From IMG/VR virus record IMGVR_UViG_3300022690_001351, positions 1 to 59,243 of that record: a stretch of 59,243 nucleotides of DNA. One strand, given 5' to 3'. The position numbers and the translations under genes are program-made. Below, in pieces: positions 7,246-15,784 of the stretch. Source of the stretch: a virus. Each line of letters starts with the position of its first letter. Position 1 is the stretch's first letter. A model generated the notes under the pieces. It saw nothing but the letters and a program-made list of their open reading frames with translations, was not told where the DNA came from and ran no database searches.

Positions 7246-8079
7246 ATGAAAAATTACGTTGATCTTATCAATTGTCAAACTAATGATTTGGACGCAGTCG
7301 CCCATACCGAAAAGCAATACCTAAATTTTGAAATCAAACAAATCACCGATCAGGGTGAATTTTCTGGACATGCAGCAGTATTTGATAATATTGACTTTCA
7401 AGGTGATATTATAGTACGTGGTGCATTCGCAAAATCTCTACAAGAAAATAATCAGTTTGTACTTTTATCGCAACACAATCCTACAAAGCCCATTGGCATT
7501 GTTAAAGGGCGTGAAGATGCTACAGGACTTTTTGTTGAAGGCAAGCTTGCACTGGGTGTGCAGGAAGCCAAAGAATTAAGGGAATTAGCACTTATCAAAG
7601 CAGTCAATAGCTTCTCAATTGGATTTGCAATTAAAGACAGTGAATTTGATGAGGAACGAAATGTACGTATTATAAAAGAGATAGAACTCTTTGAGGTATC
7701 AATCGTTACATTTCCAGCAAATCCAAGAGCTAATATTATAAGCATGAAAGGTGACAAGAAAAATGAAGTTGTTTCCAAAAAGGAAATAACTGACCTAGAT
7801 AATATTGAGACATTAAAAGATGCAGAGGCATATCTTAGAGCAGAAGGTTTATCTAAGAACAAAGCAACTGCAATCGTTTCAATCATTAAAAGACAGCTTT
7901 TGAGTGAATCAGAAGCCCCCCCTATAACCAATCAGAATCTGAGCGAATCAGATCAAGCTAAAAGCAATCAGAGTGAGTCTGACAAGAAATATCTAAACAT
8001 GTTTAATCAATATGTATCTGAATTTGTAGATACGCAAAATACAATTAATCAAATAAAGGAATTTAACAATGTCTATTGA
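7246..8079 (+). CDS. Prohead protease, HK97 family (peptidase U35)
   Basis: 277 residues from ATG 7246, which has GGTGG upstream; TTG 7213 and ATG 7222 are also in frame. Signature order: GHAAVFDNIDFQGDIIVRGAF, the catalytic His segment LLSQHNPTKPIG, then FVEGKL and the catalytic Ser segment AVNSFSIGF, and EVSIVTFPANPRA. It should cleave the capsid delta region during head maturation. The protease domain ends near residue 165; the rest is a Ser/Asn/Gln-rich tail, perhaps scaffolding. Ends 11 bases inside the capsid gene. Confidence 0.92.
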   Translation: MKNYVDLINCQTNDLDAVAHTEKQYLNFEIKQITDQGEFSGHAAVFDNIDFQGDIIVRGAFAKSLQENNQFVLLSQHNPTKPIGIVKGREDATGLFVEGKLALGVQEAKELRELALIKAVNSFSIGFAIKDSEFDEERNVRIIKEIELFEVSIVTFPANPRANIISMKGDKKNEVVSKKEITDLDNIETLKDAEAYLRAEGLSKNKATAIVSIIKRQLLSESEAPPITNQNLSESDQAKSNQSESDKKYLNMFNQYVSEFVDTQNTINQIKEFNNVY

Positions 8080-9562
8080 ACAAAATCAAAAACAACAACA
8101 AGTTGTTCCATATAATTCTCAAGCAGAGGTGAAGGCTGGGCTTGATGAATTAAAAAGTACAATACATGCTGCTAATGAAGTGGCTTCACGACAAATCAAA
8201 GGAGAGCTCGAAGATCATTTAGATCAATTACATCATAAAAGAATAACTGATGAAGAAGTTAAATTGATTGAAAAGGATAATCTTTACAAGGCAGCCAAAG
8301 AAGAATCTGATAAAATCATTGAAAAGATGCAAGAGGACATGGATAAATTAAAAGCCGCTATCAATCGTGGCGATATGGGTGCTGGTGCTACTTCTGGTGA
8401 TAGCGAAGGTATCACTGTGTTTAAAGAACATCATCGACAACTTGGTAATTTTTTTAGAAAAGGAAAAGCAAATCCTCATTTTCTTGCCAATTTACCAAAT
8501 ATAGAAAAGACGAATAATAAAATGGCTAAGATTCTTGCGGATAAATATGTTCAGGATAAAGATTCAAGCAATGCTAATATTCAATTAAATTCTTTTTTAG
8601 CGAAAGATTTTGAATATAATGGCGATGGAATGATGACATTTAGTCCACATGATCTAAAAACTTTTGGTCAGGTCGGTAGTCAGCCAGATGGCGGATACTG
8701 GGCATTGGTTGAAAGGATTCAGCAAACAATTGGTCGTAATTTTCTGACCTCGCCACTGCGTCAAGTTGTTACGCTTTTATCAACTGCTAACGAATCAATT
8801 GAAATGATTATTGATGACAATGAAAGCGAATTTGGTGGCTGGGTTGCTGAGGTTGATAATAGAGATGAAAGCGATACCGCTCAAATTGGCAAGAAAGTTA
8901 TCACAGCTCATGAATTGTTTGCTCAACCAAAAGTAACGCAAAAGTTTATTGATGATGCTAGTATTGATGTTGTTGGATGGGTATTGTTTAAAACTGATGA
9001 CATTCTAACTCGAAGAGAAAATACTGCATTTGTTCAAGGCAACGATTCTAATAAACCTGAAGGCTTTATGAATTTAGGGAAGTGGACAACTAGTACAACT
9101 GTAGATTCAAGGGGTGTATATGAGCGTGATAAATTAGATCACATCCTTGATGGCACTGCCATTACTAAGCAGGGATTGTTTACATTGCAAACAGCACAAT
9201 TGGAAGATGATAGACAAAATTCTCGCTTTGGTATGAATAGTCTTACTTGGAATAAAATTCGTTTATTAGATGATAATGAAAATCGTTCATTACTTCAATT
9301 TGATATTGTGAAAACTGATACTAGCCGAATCTTACTAGGTGATCCTATCATTTTCCTTGAAGATTTAGACGATGCAACCACAGGATTGCGTCCAATTGTA
9401 TACGGAGATTTTAGAAAATCTTACGCAATAGTTGATCGTATTGGTATGAGAACTCAACGTGATGATGTCACACAAAAAGGTTTTGTTAAATTCTACACTA
9501 CAAAACGTGTTGGTGGTGGAGTTACCAGTTTTCAAGCATTAAAAGTTTTAGAATTAGCTTAA
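8069..9562 (+). CDS. Major capsid protein, HK97 fold
   Basis: 497 residues. Residues 1-105 are a charged coiled coil (delta-domain scaffold), then a Gly/Ala linker (GDMGAGATSG), then the HK97-like shell domain with features such as GGYWALVERIQQTIG, GWVAEVDNRDESD, FVQGNDSNKPEGF and YGDFRKSYAIVDR. The cut by the upstream protease probably falls after the coiled coil. GGAATTTAACA precedes the ATG. Placement after the protease and before a decoration gene is standard. Confidence 0.92.
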   Translation: MSIEQNQKQQQVVPYNSQAEVKAGLDELKSTIHAANEVASRQIKGELEDHLDQLHHKRITDEEVKLIEKDNLYKAAKEESDKIIEKMQEDMDKLKAAINRGDMGAGATSGDSEGITVFKEHHRQLGNFFRKGKANPHFLANLPNIEKTNNKMAKILADKYVQDKDSSNANIQLNSFLAKDFEYNGDGMMTFSPHDLKTFGQVGSQPDGGYWALVERIQQTIGRNFLTSPLRQVVTLLSTANESIEMIIDDNESEFGGWVAEVDNRDESDTAQIGKKVITAHELFAQPKVTQKFIDDASIDVVGWVLFKTDDILTRRENTAFVQGNDSNKPEGFMNLGKWTTSTTVDSRGVYERDKLDHILDGTAITKQGLFTLQTAQLEDDRQNSRFGMNSLTWNKIRLLDDNENRSLLQFDIVKTDTSRILLGDPIIFLEDLDDATTGLRPIVYGDFRKSYAIVDRIGMRTQRDDVTQKGFVKFYTTKRVGGGVTSFQALKVLELA

Positions 9563-9585
9563 TTAATTAAAAAAAGGATATTATT

Positions 9586-10005
9586 ATGGCTAGAGATCAT
9601 AGAAACGAGTTTTTGCCTATATCAGCGGCTAATGTTGCTATTACAGGTAACGGCGTTAGTAATGGTGCAATTATTGATACCGAAGGCACTGTCAGCAATA
9701 CATTTATAGTTGATGTTGCAAATTATACGGATGGCACGTATGTATTTGAATTTTTTGATAGTGAGGATTCAGGTATGTCAGGTGAAACTGCTATAATTGA
9801 TGATAAGCTACGAGGGACTGAAGCTGGGCTTACTATCGCAGGTGCAATCGTTCAAGGTAATAACTTGGGATCAATTGGAGTTGTTGGAACAAAACGATTT
9901 GTACGAGTTAAAATAACTGCTTCAAGTGTAACAACTGGTGCAGATGTGTCTGTTACCGTCGTGCAAGAAACAAGGGTAACACCTTCTGATGGAATATCTG
10001 TATAA
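9586..10005 (+). CDS. Candidate capsid decoration or stabilisation protein
   Basis: 139 residues, beta-rich and Gly/Thr/Val-rich, directly after the capsid gene with an AAAAGGA ribosome site. The segments SNTFIVDVANYTDGTYVFEF and VRVKITASSVTTGADVSVTV have the look of a small beta-sandwich. Decoration is inferred from position and composition. Confidence 0.6.
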   Translation: MARDHRNEFLPISAANVAITGNGVSNGAIIDTEGTVSNTFIVDVANYTDGTYVFEFFDSEDSGMSGETAIIDDKLRGTEAGLTIAGAIVQGNNLGSIGVVGTKRFVRVKITASSVTTGADVSVTVVQETRVTPSDGISV

Positions 10006-10016
10006 TGCAATTTATA

Positions 10017-10042
10017 GGGGAGGGATACCTCCCCTTATTTAA
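10017..10042 (+). terminator. Hairpin after the capsid and decoration genes
   Basis: Perfect 7-bp stem GGGGAGG / CCTCCCC with a GATA loop (10017-10034), followed by the T-rich TTATTTAAT. It probably attenuates transcription so that capsid genes are expressed more than the downstream connector gene. Confidence 0.7.
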
Positions 10043-10057
10043 TAAAGGAATATAGCT

Positions 10058-10294
10058 ATGTCATATAAAATATTAATTGACAATACAAGACTATGCTTGG
10101 ATGGTAAAAAGTGGTCATTCTTCAAAAAAGGTGATGTCATAAATACTTTACCAAAAGCAGTGGTAAAAGAGCTTTTAAAGCGTGGCACTATTGAAGAGAC
10201 ACCTAAGCCTGAGCCTAAAAATAAATCAGGTAAAAAGTCTTTAAAGCCTGCTACAGAAAACAAGGCAATTAATCCTGTTGCAGAAGATAAATAA
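10058..10294 (+). CDS. Small head-region protein with Lys/Pro tail
   Basis: 78 residues. The N-terminal 48 form a compact alpha/beta unit (FKKGDVINTLPKAVVKELLK) and the tail is low-complexity Lys, Pro and Glu. It sits between capsid decoration and connector genes, so it is probably a minor head protein. Ribosome site AAAGGAAT. Confidence 0.5.
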   Translation: MSYKILIDNTRLCLDGKKWSFFKKGDVINTLPKAVVKELLKRGTIEETPKPEPKNKSGKKSLKPATENKAINPVAEDK

Positions 10295-10304
10295 CAGGTG
10301 ATAA

Positions 10305-10982
10305 ATGCCTCATTTCGATAGCCCAATTTGTAATTATGAGTATAAGCTTATAACGCCTCCAACAGAGACGCCTGTTACTGTGGAGCAGTTCAAGGATAAG
10401 CTTAACATTGCTGCAAGTGATACAAGCAAAGACGACCTGATAGATAGGTTAATTAAAGCTGCTACTAAGATTGCCGAGCAGTTTTTAAATAGACAATTGG
10501 TTACTCAATCATGGGCATTATTCCTTGATAGGTTTGGTATACATAATCATCACCACCATAGCGACCACGGATTCCATGACTCTTTTTTTCATGAAGGAAT
10601 CACATTAAAAAAGCGCCCATTTGATTCTCTTACTAAGGTTGAATTCTATCCTGTGGATTGGAATAAAACTGATGCTCGTGATGATTTTGATATTAACAAG
10701 TTTTTTCAGACAGAGGCGACACAAGGTAGAGATGGAGAGATTATTTTATTTGATGATGAGACGTTCCCTGATACTTTCAATATTCGTCAAGCTATCCGTA
10801 TAGAATTCATAGCAGGGCAGGTGGTTGCTGATATATGCCCAGATATTGCAGAAGCTATTCTTGTCATTGCAGTTTTTATGTTTGAACATCCTGGGGATTG
10901 CAGTTGTGATGGTGGGACAGGTATTCCAGCCGAAGCAAAAGTATTACTACACCAGCATAGAGTTTATCCAAATTGTACTTGA
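10305..10982 (+). CDS. Head-tail connector (gp6 / phiE125 gp8-like) with a His-rich loop
   Basis: 225 residues. ETPVTVEQFKDKLNI, then LIDRLIKAATKIAEQFLNRQL and TQSWALFLDRF, matches the helical core of phage connector proteins that sit below the portal. A His-rich insertion at about residues 80-97 (HNHHHHSDHGFHDSFFH) is unusual for the family and could bind metal. The C-terminal CSCDGG is also notable. It follows the preceding gene by 10 bases. Confidence 0.75.
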   Translation: MPHFDSPICNYEYKLITPPTETPVTVEQFKDKLNIAASDTSKDDLIDRLIKAATKIAEQFLNRQLVTQSWALFLDRFGIHNHHHHSDHGFHDSFFHEGITLKKRPFDSLTKVEFYPVDWNKTDARDDFDINKFFQTEATQGRDGEIILFDDETFPDTFNIRQAIRIEFIAGQVVADICPDIAEAILVIAVFMFEHPGDCSCDGGTGIPAEAKVLLHQHRVYPNCT

Positions 10983-11129
10983 CATGGTGGGTTTTTTTGT
11001 ATCTCGTTGACTTTCCTAGTAAAAACCATTTTGCCCACGTGGCGTATATGGTCGTGCTTTCGGACGCATGGCATATTATCTTTCGCTAATCCATCAATCA
11101 CTTTTCTAAAAACGAAAGGCATTTTATGC

Positions 11130-11158
11130 TTGACAAGTCGCCGCCCATCGTGTAGCAT
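11130..11158 (+). promoter_or_regulatory. Conserved-spacer promoter, copy 2
   Basis: TTGACA (11130-11135), the same 17-bp spacer as copy 1 (AGTCGCCGCCCATCGTG) and TAGCAT (11153-11158). The 10983-11129 stretch before it holds no gene I can support. It drives the single gene at 11192. Confidence 0.85.
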
Positions 11159-11191
11159 ATAGCATATCTTAATTTAAGACAGGAAGTCAAA

Positions 11192-11665
11192 ATGACAGAA
11201 GAAGAAGAAGAAATCGAATTTACATTTACAACAAAAGAGGAACATTTAATTAAATTATTACGTGATGTTTTTCAATTTAAAGACAGTTGCACAATTGATT
11301 TAGATGATGATTTAGGTGATATATTAGATGTTTTACTGCAATTCAAAGATTACATACAAGAAAGTTTATTTACACCTGACCGTCTTGATGTATTAACTTT
11401 AAAATCTAAAGATTGTACTAAGATAAAATGTGAACATAAGGCTATCGGACTAAATCTTGATTTTGATTTAAAACGCACGATAGAAGAGTATGTAGCAAAA
11501 GCTATACTAAGAATAATTGAGCAATTTGGTTATACTAAAGAACTACAAATACCAGAAGAAATGAAGGAAGCACTTGAAAAAATAAATATACTGAGTGTAG
11601 CAGAAATAGATAGAAGGTTAGCCAAGTTCGGACTTATACAAATTAAAAATGATTTAAATGAATAA
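11192..11665 (+). CDS. Acidic hypothetical protein
   Basis: 157 residues starting MTEEEEEIEF, acidic at the front and helical throughout, ending in a charged helix. AGGAAG precedes the ATG. It is the only gene between its own promoter and the convergent MuF gene. No family recognised; the acidity could suit an anti-defence or DNA-mimic role, but nothing shows that. Confidence 0.6.
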   Translation: MTEEEEEIEFTFTTKEEHLIKLLRDVFQFKDSCTIDLDDDLGDILDVLLQFKDYIQESLFTPDRLDVLTLKSKDCTKIKCEHKAIGLNLDFDLKRTIEEYVAKAILRIIEQFGYTKELQIPEEMKEALEKINILSVAEIDRRLAKFGLIQIKNDLNE

Positions 11666-11722
11666 AAAGCTAGAAAAAAAAGAACTGCTGGATTAATGAG
11701 TTTCGTCGAGGCATACAATGGC

Positions 11723-12694
11723 TTATAATAATCCCTCAGCCCCCAGACCTCCTATAATAGCCTCAATTAATATAATAATAACAAAGCATCTACAGTTTGT
11801 GGTTTCTTTTGCTGGAGCACCTAAGCTATTATCACCGGGATGCTTCAATAAAGAACCTCCTACCCTAAAGGGCGCACCTATTCGGACTCTTTGACGATCT
11901 GCTGCTACATGGGTTGCACGCACTACATTATCACGCTGCGTTGACCATACTTGCCATAGCAACGCCACTGCAATACCTGCTGCTATAGCCTCATCTCTAT
12001 TTTGAGGTGCTACGATAACCTCAGCCTCGGTTTGTATAGCAAAATTACTGCTATTAGTCGTTTCTGTGATCGCTATGACCTGTGACCTACCCTCTGATGA
12101 CTGTGCAAAGGCTATATCCATTTGCTTAGAAAACTCACGTGCCTTAGTTACATCGGATGCAAGGCTTTGATCAATCAGAAATTGAAACTGAGCGGTCTGT
12201 ACTGACTGTGGTAGTTGTTTTATAAATGCAACTTGTTGTGATATAATTTGTTCTTGCTCTGGTGATACATTGCCAGCAAGGAGAATAGCGAGTGCGGCTA
12301 GAGCCTTATTAGTATTCCTCTCAACTACAGCTTGCTGTGTGCCCATTATGACTACAGCTTGCTCTTCACTGTGATTATTAATATATAACGTCTTTTCCCT
12401 GTTGAAATCACTGTTGATGTCTTTTCTGATAGGGATATTAAACTGTTCTCTTATTCCAAAGCCGAATTTATTTATAGTCTTTCCATAGTGACCACGTAGA
12501 ATTGTAGTCATATTTGATTCATAGTTATCGGTATTTATAATAATGCGGTCGCTGATATAAAGAGCCGTGGCATCTTTACCTATAGTACGCAATAGTGTTT
12601 TAATGATAGGCTGGACTTGTTTTTCAAGCTTGATTTGTCTCCTGACGAGCTGGTCTCTTAGCTGCGGTATTTGGTTGGCATTTGTAACTATCAT
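11723..12694 (-). CDS. Phage head morphogenesis protein (Mu gpF / SPP1 gp7 family)
   Basis: 323 residues. The C-terminal MuF signature is clear: ALLWQVWSTQRDNVVRATHV, then GAPFRVGGSLLKHPGD and an NCRC motif near the end. The N-terminal 220 residues are helical. Proteins of this family bind the portal and are packed in the prohead. It lies near the portal gene on the same strand, separated by four small genes. Confidence 0.85.
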   Translation of the reverse strand: MIVTNANQIPQLRDQLVRRQIKLEKQVQPIIKTLLRTIGKDATALYISDRIIINTDNYESNMTTILRGHYGKTINKFGFGIREQFNIPIRKDINSDFNREKTLYINNHSEEQAVVIMGTQQAVVERNTNKALAALAILLAGNVSPEQEQIISQQVAFIKQLPQSVQTAQFQFLIDQSLASDVTKAREFSKQMDIAFAQSSEGRSQVIAITETTNSSNFAIQTEAEVIVAPQNRDEAIAAGIAVALLWQVWSTQRDNVVRATHVAADRQRVRIGAPFRVGGSLLKHPGDNSLGAPAKETTNCRCFVIIILIEAIIGGLGAEGLL

Positions 12695-12999
12695 ACATTA
12701 TACAATCCCATGATAACTAAACAGATTGTTACTACTATTGATATTACTACAAGACAAAATAAAAAGTCTCTTATCCAACTACTACCTGACCGTCCAGCAC
12801 GTATTGGCTCTTCATGCGATGGCTCAGGAGGCGGTATATCTAACATCTCAAAAGTAAAATCACCTTCCCCTGTTGGAATCCATGTTGTGCGTACAGTGTA
12901 ACTACTACCTGTTGACATGTCCCAAGATTGTATCAGAGTAGTATCTGCCTCATCAGCATCATGCAATCTACTTGGTAATATTATTTTTTCAGTCATCAC
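12691..12999 (-). CDS. Small membrane protein with a terminase-nuclease-like segment
   Basis: 102 residues. The N-terminal part (TLIQSWDMSTGSSYTVRTTW, then IPTGEGDF) aligns with the start of the terminase nuclease domain at 15784-17178 (MVIQSWDTAM, then GSDYSVCTTWLQTAKGHYW), including the Asp that would be a metal ligand. A Pro/Glu linker and one C-terminal membrane span (about 78-98) follow. It looks like a duplicated nuclease fragment joined to an anchor. Overlaps the MuF gene by 4 bases. Confidence 0.65.
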   Translation of the reverse strand: MMTEKIILPSRLHDADEADTTLIQSWDMSTGSSYTVRTTWIPTGEGDFTFEMLDIPPPEPSHEEPIRAGRSGSSWIRDFLFCLVVISIVVTICLVIMGLYNV

Positions 13000-13199
13000 T
13001 TAATCCCTATATGTTTTAATGCTGCACTCCAATAATCAAGTCGTACCCTGTCCAATCTCATAGATTCGTCGTATAACTCCTCAGCATTATCATCATTGTT
13101 TCTGACAGCATTATGATAGTTATTTTTTGCTATGCAATAATTAGTTGTAGCTTGGTTAGCTTTTTCAGTTAGATTTTTTAAATCGTTACTGTCAGTCAT
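12996..13199 (-). CDS. Small helical protein
   Basis: 67 residues, MT start, a helix-turn-helix-like hairpin rich in Asn, Asp and Tyr (ANQATTNYCIAKNNYHNAVR). It resembles in composition the many small helical proteins of the plus-strand cassettes. Overlaps both neighbours by 4-8 bases. Function unknown. Confidence 0.55.
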   Translation of the reverse strand: MTDSNDLKNLTEKANQATTNYCIAKNNYHNAVRNNDDNAEELYDESMRLDRVRLDYWSAALKHIGIK

Positions 13200-13365
13200 T
13201 GGTAAGTTCCTTTTTAAAATATTCTGGATGCTCTATTACCAACCGATACGTAAGCATTAACATTATAAATGAGACTAGAGGGGCTGATTCATGTAATTTC
13301 TGTGCTAGGAAAGCTAATCCACCCAATACGAACCAAAATAAAGAACATAAAATATACTTTTTCAT
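13192..13365 (-). CDS. Small membrane protein
   Basis: 57 residues from MKKYILCSLFWFVLGG. The frame is open further upstream, but this ATG has GGGGTGTG just before it. Two hydrophobic segments (3-18 and 28-41). Located between portal and MuF genes among other small membrane proteins; possible lysis or accessory role. Confidence 0.5.
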   Translation of the reverse strand: MKKYILCSLFWFVLGGLAFLAQKLHESAPLVSFIMLMLTYRLVIEHPEYFKKELTND

Positions 13366-13499
13366 CACACACCCCAAAGAACTACATAAATAAAAAATCC
13401 TACTATTGCTAATATCACAGTCCATAGTGTAGCATCAAACCAAAAATTTGATTTGGATTTTATTGATCGGTTAAATTTTGGTTTATGTCTTTTATTCAT
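13365..13499 (-). CDS. Small single-span membrane protein
   Basis: 44 residues from MNKRHKPKFNRSIKSK, a basic head followed by a span (about 24-42). The start overlaps the portal stop by 8 bases and the end touches the next ATG, typical of coupled phage genes. No family recognised. Confidence 0.5.
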   Translation of the reverse strand: MNKRHKPKFNRSIKSKSNFWFDATLWTVILAIVGFFIYVVLWGV

Positions 13500-14847
13500 C
13501 CTCATCCTCTTCATCATTAATTGGGATCTCATCTTCTTCAGCAAGACCATTCCCTGCAATTGCAACACCTCCAGCAGTAAACACGACATCCCCGCCTTTG
13601 ATTTTCTTTTGATTTTGTAGTTCCCTTTTCTCATCTAAGGTCAACGATGTATTTTCATTTATGGCTTTATCACGCACGGCTCGTTTTATAGCCAAGGCAT
13701 CAACATTAACCATATCAACCACATATCGAAGATTATTCTCTCCAAATCTATTAACTAAAAGAAAGTCAGTTAATGCACTTAAAATATCATTTGTAAAAGG
13801 TATTACTCTGTTTTCGTAAAACTCAAGACGTGCCTCTGCTTTATTGTTAAATGTTGCACTTGTGCTAAACTTCATTTGTTCAGGTATTCCTAAACCTATA
13901 ATGATTCTTTTGCTAGCTTCCATTTGTAGATTAAAGAAGTCCATATCACGCAAATTCATACCCATTTGTTGCCACTCTAACCCGCCCTCAAGCAACATAG
14001 GTCTGCCAGTATTATTTGAGCCTGTATGACATTCATCAATTTGTCTTTTCGTGCGATTATATTGCTCTTCTGTCAATGTATTTGGTGCATCTGGGTTTCT
14101 GGGCTTTAATACCATTGCCCCCGTTGGCTTTGCTCCATTCATAAGCAAAGACAAATTATGATTATTACTTTCAAGATATGACTTCACCTCAAAAAGTATT
14201 GCCATAACCTCACTCATTCCAGTAGGATTATGTGCTGTGGAATCAGGATTGAAGTTTTTATCGTGTAATAATTCTGATGAATCAGGGTCTTTTGTATTAA
14301 AAATCCTGCCATTAACCACATCCTTTTTAAACATTATATTTTGTGATTGTGCAGAATTAAACTCGAACAAATCAGGAAATCCAGTTTTTTGGCTAATTTG
14401 AATTGTCATAAATTGAGGCTTAAGCAAAAACATTTCTCTTGGCGGCTGCTTAATATTACCCAATGCATTTAAATATATATCGCCTTCTAGCAACTTCCAA
14501 AGTGTCATTTGAAAAAACAATGCTTCTTTAGTTTTTTGTTCCTCAAAATTGGGGGTATTAAGTATATCAAGTGCAGCATGATCACGTATAATCTCTTTGG
14601 TCTTTTTGTCCTCAAGTGCTATAGGCAGCCCTGCAACGGCTTGACTAATAGTATCTATAGCATCATTGAGTGGGGCTATTGTTTGATATAAATGGATAAG
14701 CTCATTAGTAGTTGCCCCATGTGCAAATCTATTGCCATGGTGTACATTATGGTCAATTAAAAATGCCAGATCACGAGAGTTTGTAATACTCTTTTGCTCA
14801 GGTATTGCTATATTTTTTCTAGTAAAACTAGGTATTATTGAAAACAT
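13492..14847 (-). CDS. Portal protein, HK97 type
   Basis: 451 residues, a normal length for the family. Typical features: a central helical core with LLEGDIYLNALGN, then LLMNGAKPTGAMVL, then GLEWQQMGMNLRDMDFFNLQ and AEARLEFYENRVIPFTNDIL. It forms the dodecameric DNA gate at the capsid vertex. The C-terminus is a run of Asp and Glu. It starts at the base where the preceding small gene ends. Confidence 0.9.
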   Translation of the reverse strand: MFSIIPSFTRKNIAIPEQKSITNSRDLAFLIDHNVHHGNRFAHGATTNELIHLYQTIAPLNDAIDTISQAVAGLPIALEDKKTKEIIRDHAALDILNTPNFEEQKTKEALFFQMTLWKLLEGDIYLNALGNIKQPPREMFLLKPQFMTIQISQKTGFPDLFEFNSAQSQNIMFKKDVVNGRIFNTKDPDSSELLHDKNFNPDSTAHNPTGMSEVMAILFEVKSYLESNNHNLSLLMNGAKPTGAMVLKPRNPDAPNTLTEEQYNRTKRQIDECHTGSNNTGRPMLLEGGLEWQQMGMNLRDMDFFNLQMEASKRIIIGLGIPEQMKFSTSATFNNKAEARLEFYENRVIPFTNDILSALTDFLLVNRFGENNLRYVVDMVNVDALAIKRAVRDKAINENTSLTLDEKRELQNQKKIKGGDVVFTAGGVAIAGNGLAEEDEIPINDEEDEDE

Positions 14848-15059
14848 TATTTTTCTTTATTTTTATTCTCTATATGTTCACGTATCCCAGTTAACATAAA
14901 AGCTGACAAAACAATGGCTAACAAATATTTTCCTAAACTAAATAAATCTGTAGAATAAAATAAATGATAACCAGAAATAAAAATTACGCATAGTAATCCT
15001 AGACCATAAATTGTTATAATCGTCTCGGGTGAAAATATCTTTTTTAAGAATTTTAACAT
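14847..15059 (-). CDS. Small two-span membrane protein (holin-like size)
   Basis: 70 residues: basic head, spans at about 13-31 and 42-58, and a charged tail (ENKNKEK). Topology and size would suit a class II holin, but the better lysis cassette lies at 32698-33901. Its start lies 23 bases after the upstream gene. Confidence 0.5.
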   Translation of the reverse strand: MLKFLKKIFSPETIITIYGLGLLCVIFISGYHLFYSTDLFSLGKYLLAIVLSAFMLTGIREHIENKNKEK

Positions 15060-15082
15060 AATTGATCCTATAATTATATGAT

Positions 15083-15283
15083 TTAATCTTTTTGTTTGTT
15101 TGATTCTAAAATTCTTAATTGCAAAAGAAAGCTTCGGATATCTTTGTGCATCTCTATTAACATTAGCTCAGATTGAGTGGTATTATTAATATCTCTTGGT
15201 ATAGTATTATATATTTGACTTAGATGCTCCTGCACTTCTTTAAGCTGTGTTTTTAAGATATCCATTTCACTTGGTAACGGCAT
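15083..15283 (-). CDS. Small coiled-coil protein
   Basis: 66 residues, two amphipathic helices with Leu repeats (LKTQLKEVQEHLSQIY and LLQLRILE). GGAGAT precedes the ATG. Pairs in size and style with the next gene upstream (15308). Function unknown. Confidence 0.5.
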   Translation of the reverse strand: MPLPSEMDILKTQLKEVQEHLSQIYNTIPRDINNTTQSELMLIEMHKDIRSFLLQLRILESNKQKD

Positions 15284-15307
15284 AATAATCTCCTTATAAT
15301 TATATGA

Positions 15308-15517
15308 TTAATTAATTTCTTTATCGAGAGCGTCTATATCAGCGATGGAGGTAGCCATCCCCAAATATAGGTTACCTAATATTTTAAATGCATTAACTTC
15401 ACTCATATTAAAACATTCAAGACTTGTGTCAATACTGTGCTGCATCGTTTTTAAAATTTTTTGTAACTCCTTAATCTTTACTCTTAACTCCATTATTTCA
15501 TCTCTTGATAATGCCAT
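15308..15517 (-). CDS. Small coiled-coil protein
   Basis: 69 residues, helical hairpin (LRVKIKELQKILKTMQ and a second helix ending in LDKEIN). GGAGAATTCAAA precedes the ATG. Located between portal and terminase genes. Function unknown. Confidence 0.5.
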   Translation of the reverse strand: MALSRDEIMELRVKIKELQKILKTMQHSIDTSLECFNMSEVNAFKILGNLYLGMATSIADIDALDKEIN

Positions 15518-15532
15518 TTTGAATTCTCCTTA

Positions 15533-15784
15533 TTAATAATCTTTAAATAATTTCTTTTTTGATATAAATTCCCATGACACATGTTCCCCATTTTTCTTAA
15601 TTTGAAGCATAGTGCTAATAAATATTTTTATTTTAAATAATCCATTAAAAACATAATATTTATTATACATGTTATAGGAGCCTATTCCCCCTCTATTACT
15701 TTTATAATAGGTTTCTTTAACTATAATTGGATTTTTATAATATTTGAGATATTTTAAATTTGAAAAATTAATAGTAATATGCAT
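15533..15784 (-). CDS. Hypothetical protein
   Basis: 83 residues, rich in Tyr, Lys and Asn, probably beta-rich. It begins at the last base of the terminase gene, which suggests coupled translation. No family recognised. Confidence 0.45.
   Translation of the reverse strand: MHITINFSNLKYLKYYKNPIIVKETYYKSNRGGIGSYNMYNKYYVFNGLFKIKIFISTMLQIKKNGEHVSWEFISKKKLFKDY

Noticed and set aside
10964-11158. 64-codon minus-strand frame between the connector gene and promoter copy 2
   Set aside because: It runs antisense through the end of the connector gene and the whole promoter, has no ribosome site and no recognisable motif.
14847-15059. Main holin of the phage
   Set aside because: Topology fits, but position among head genes and the presence of a 3TM holin-like gene in a lysis group at 32698 make this less likely.
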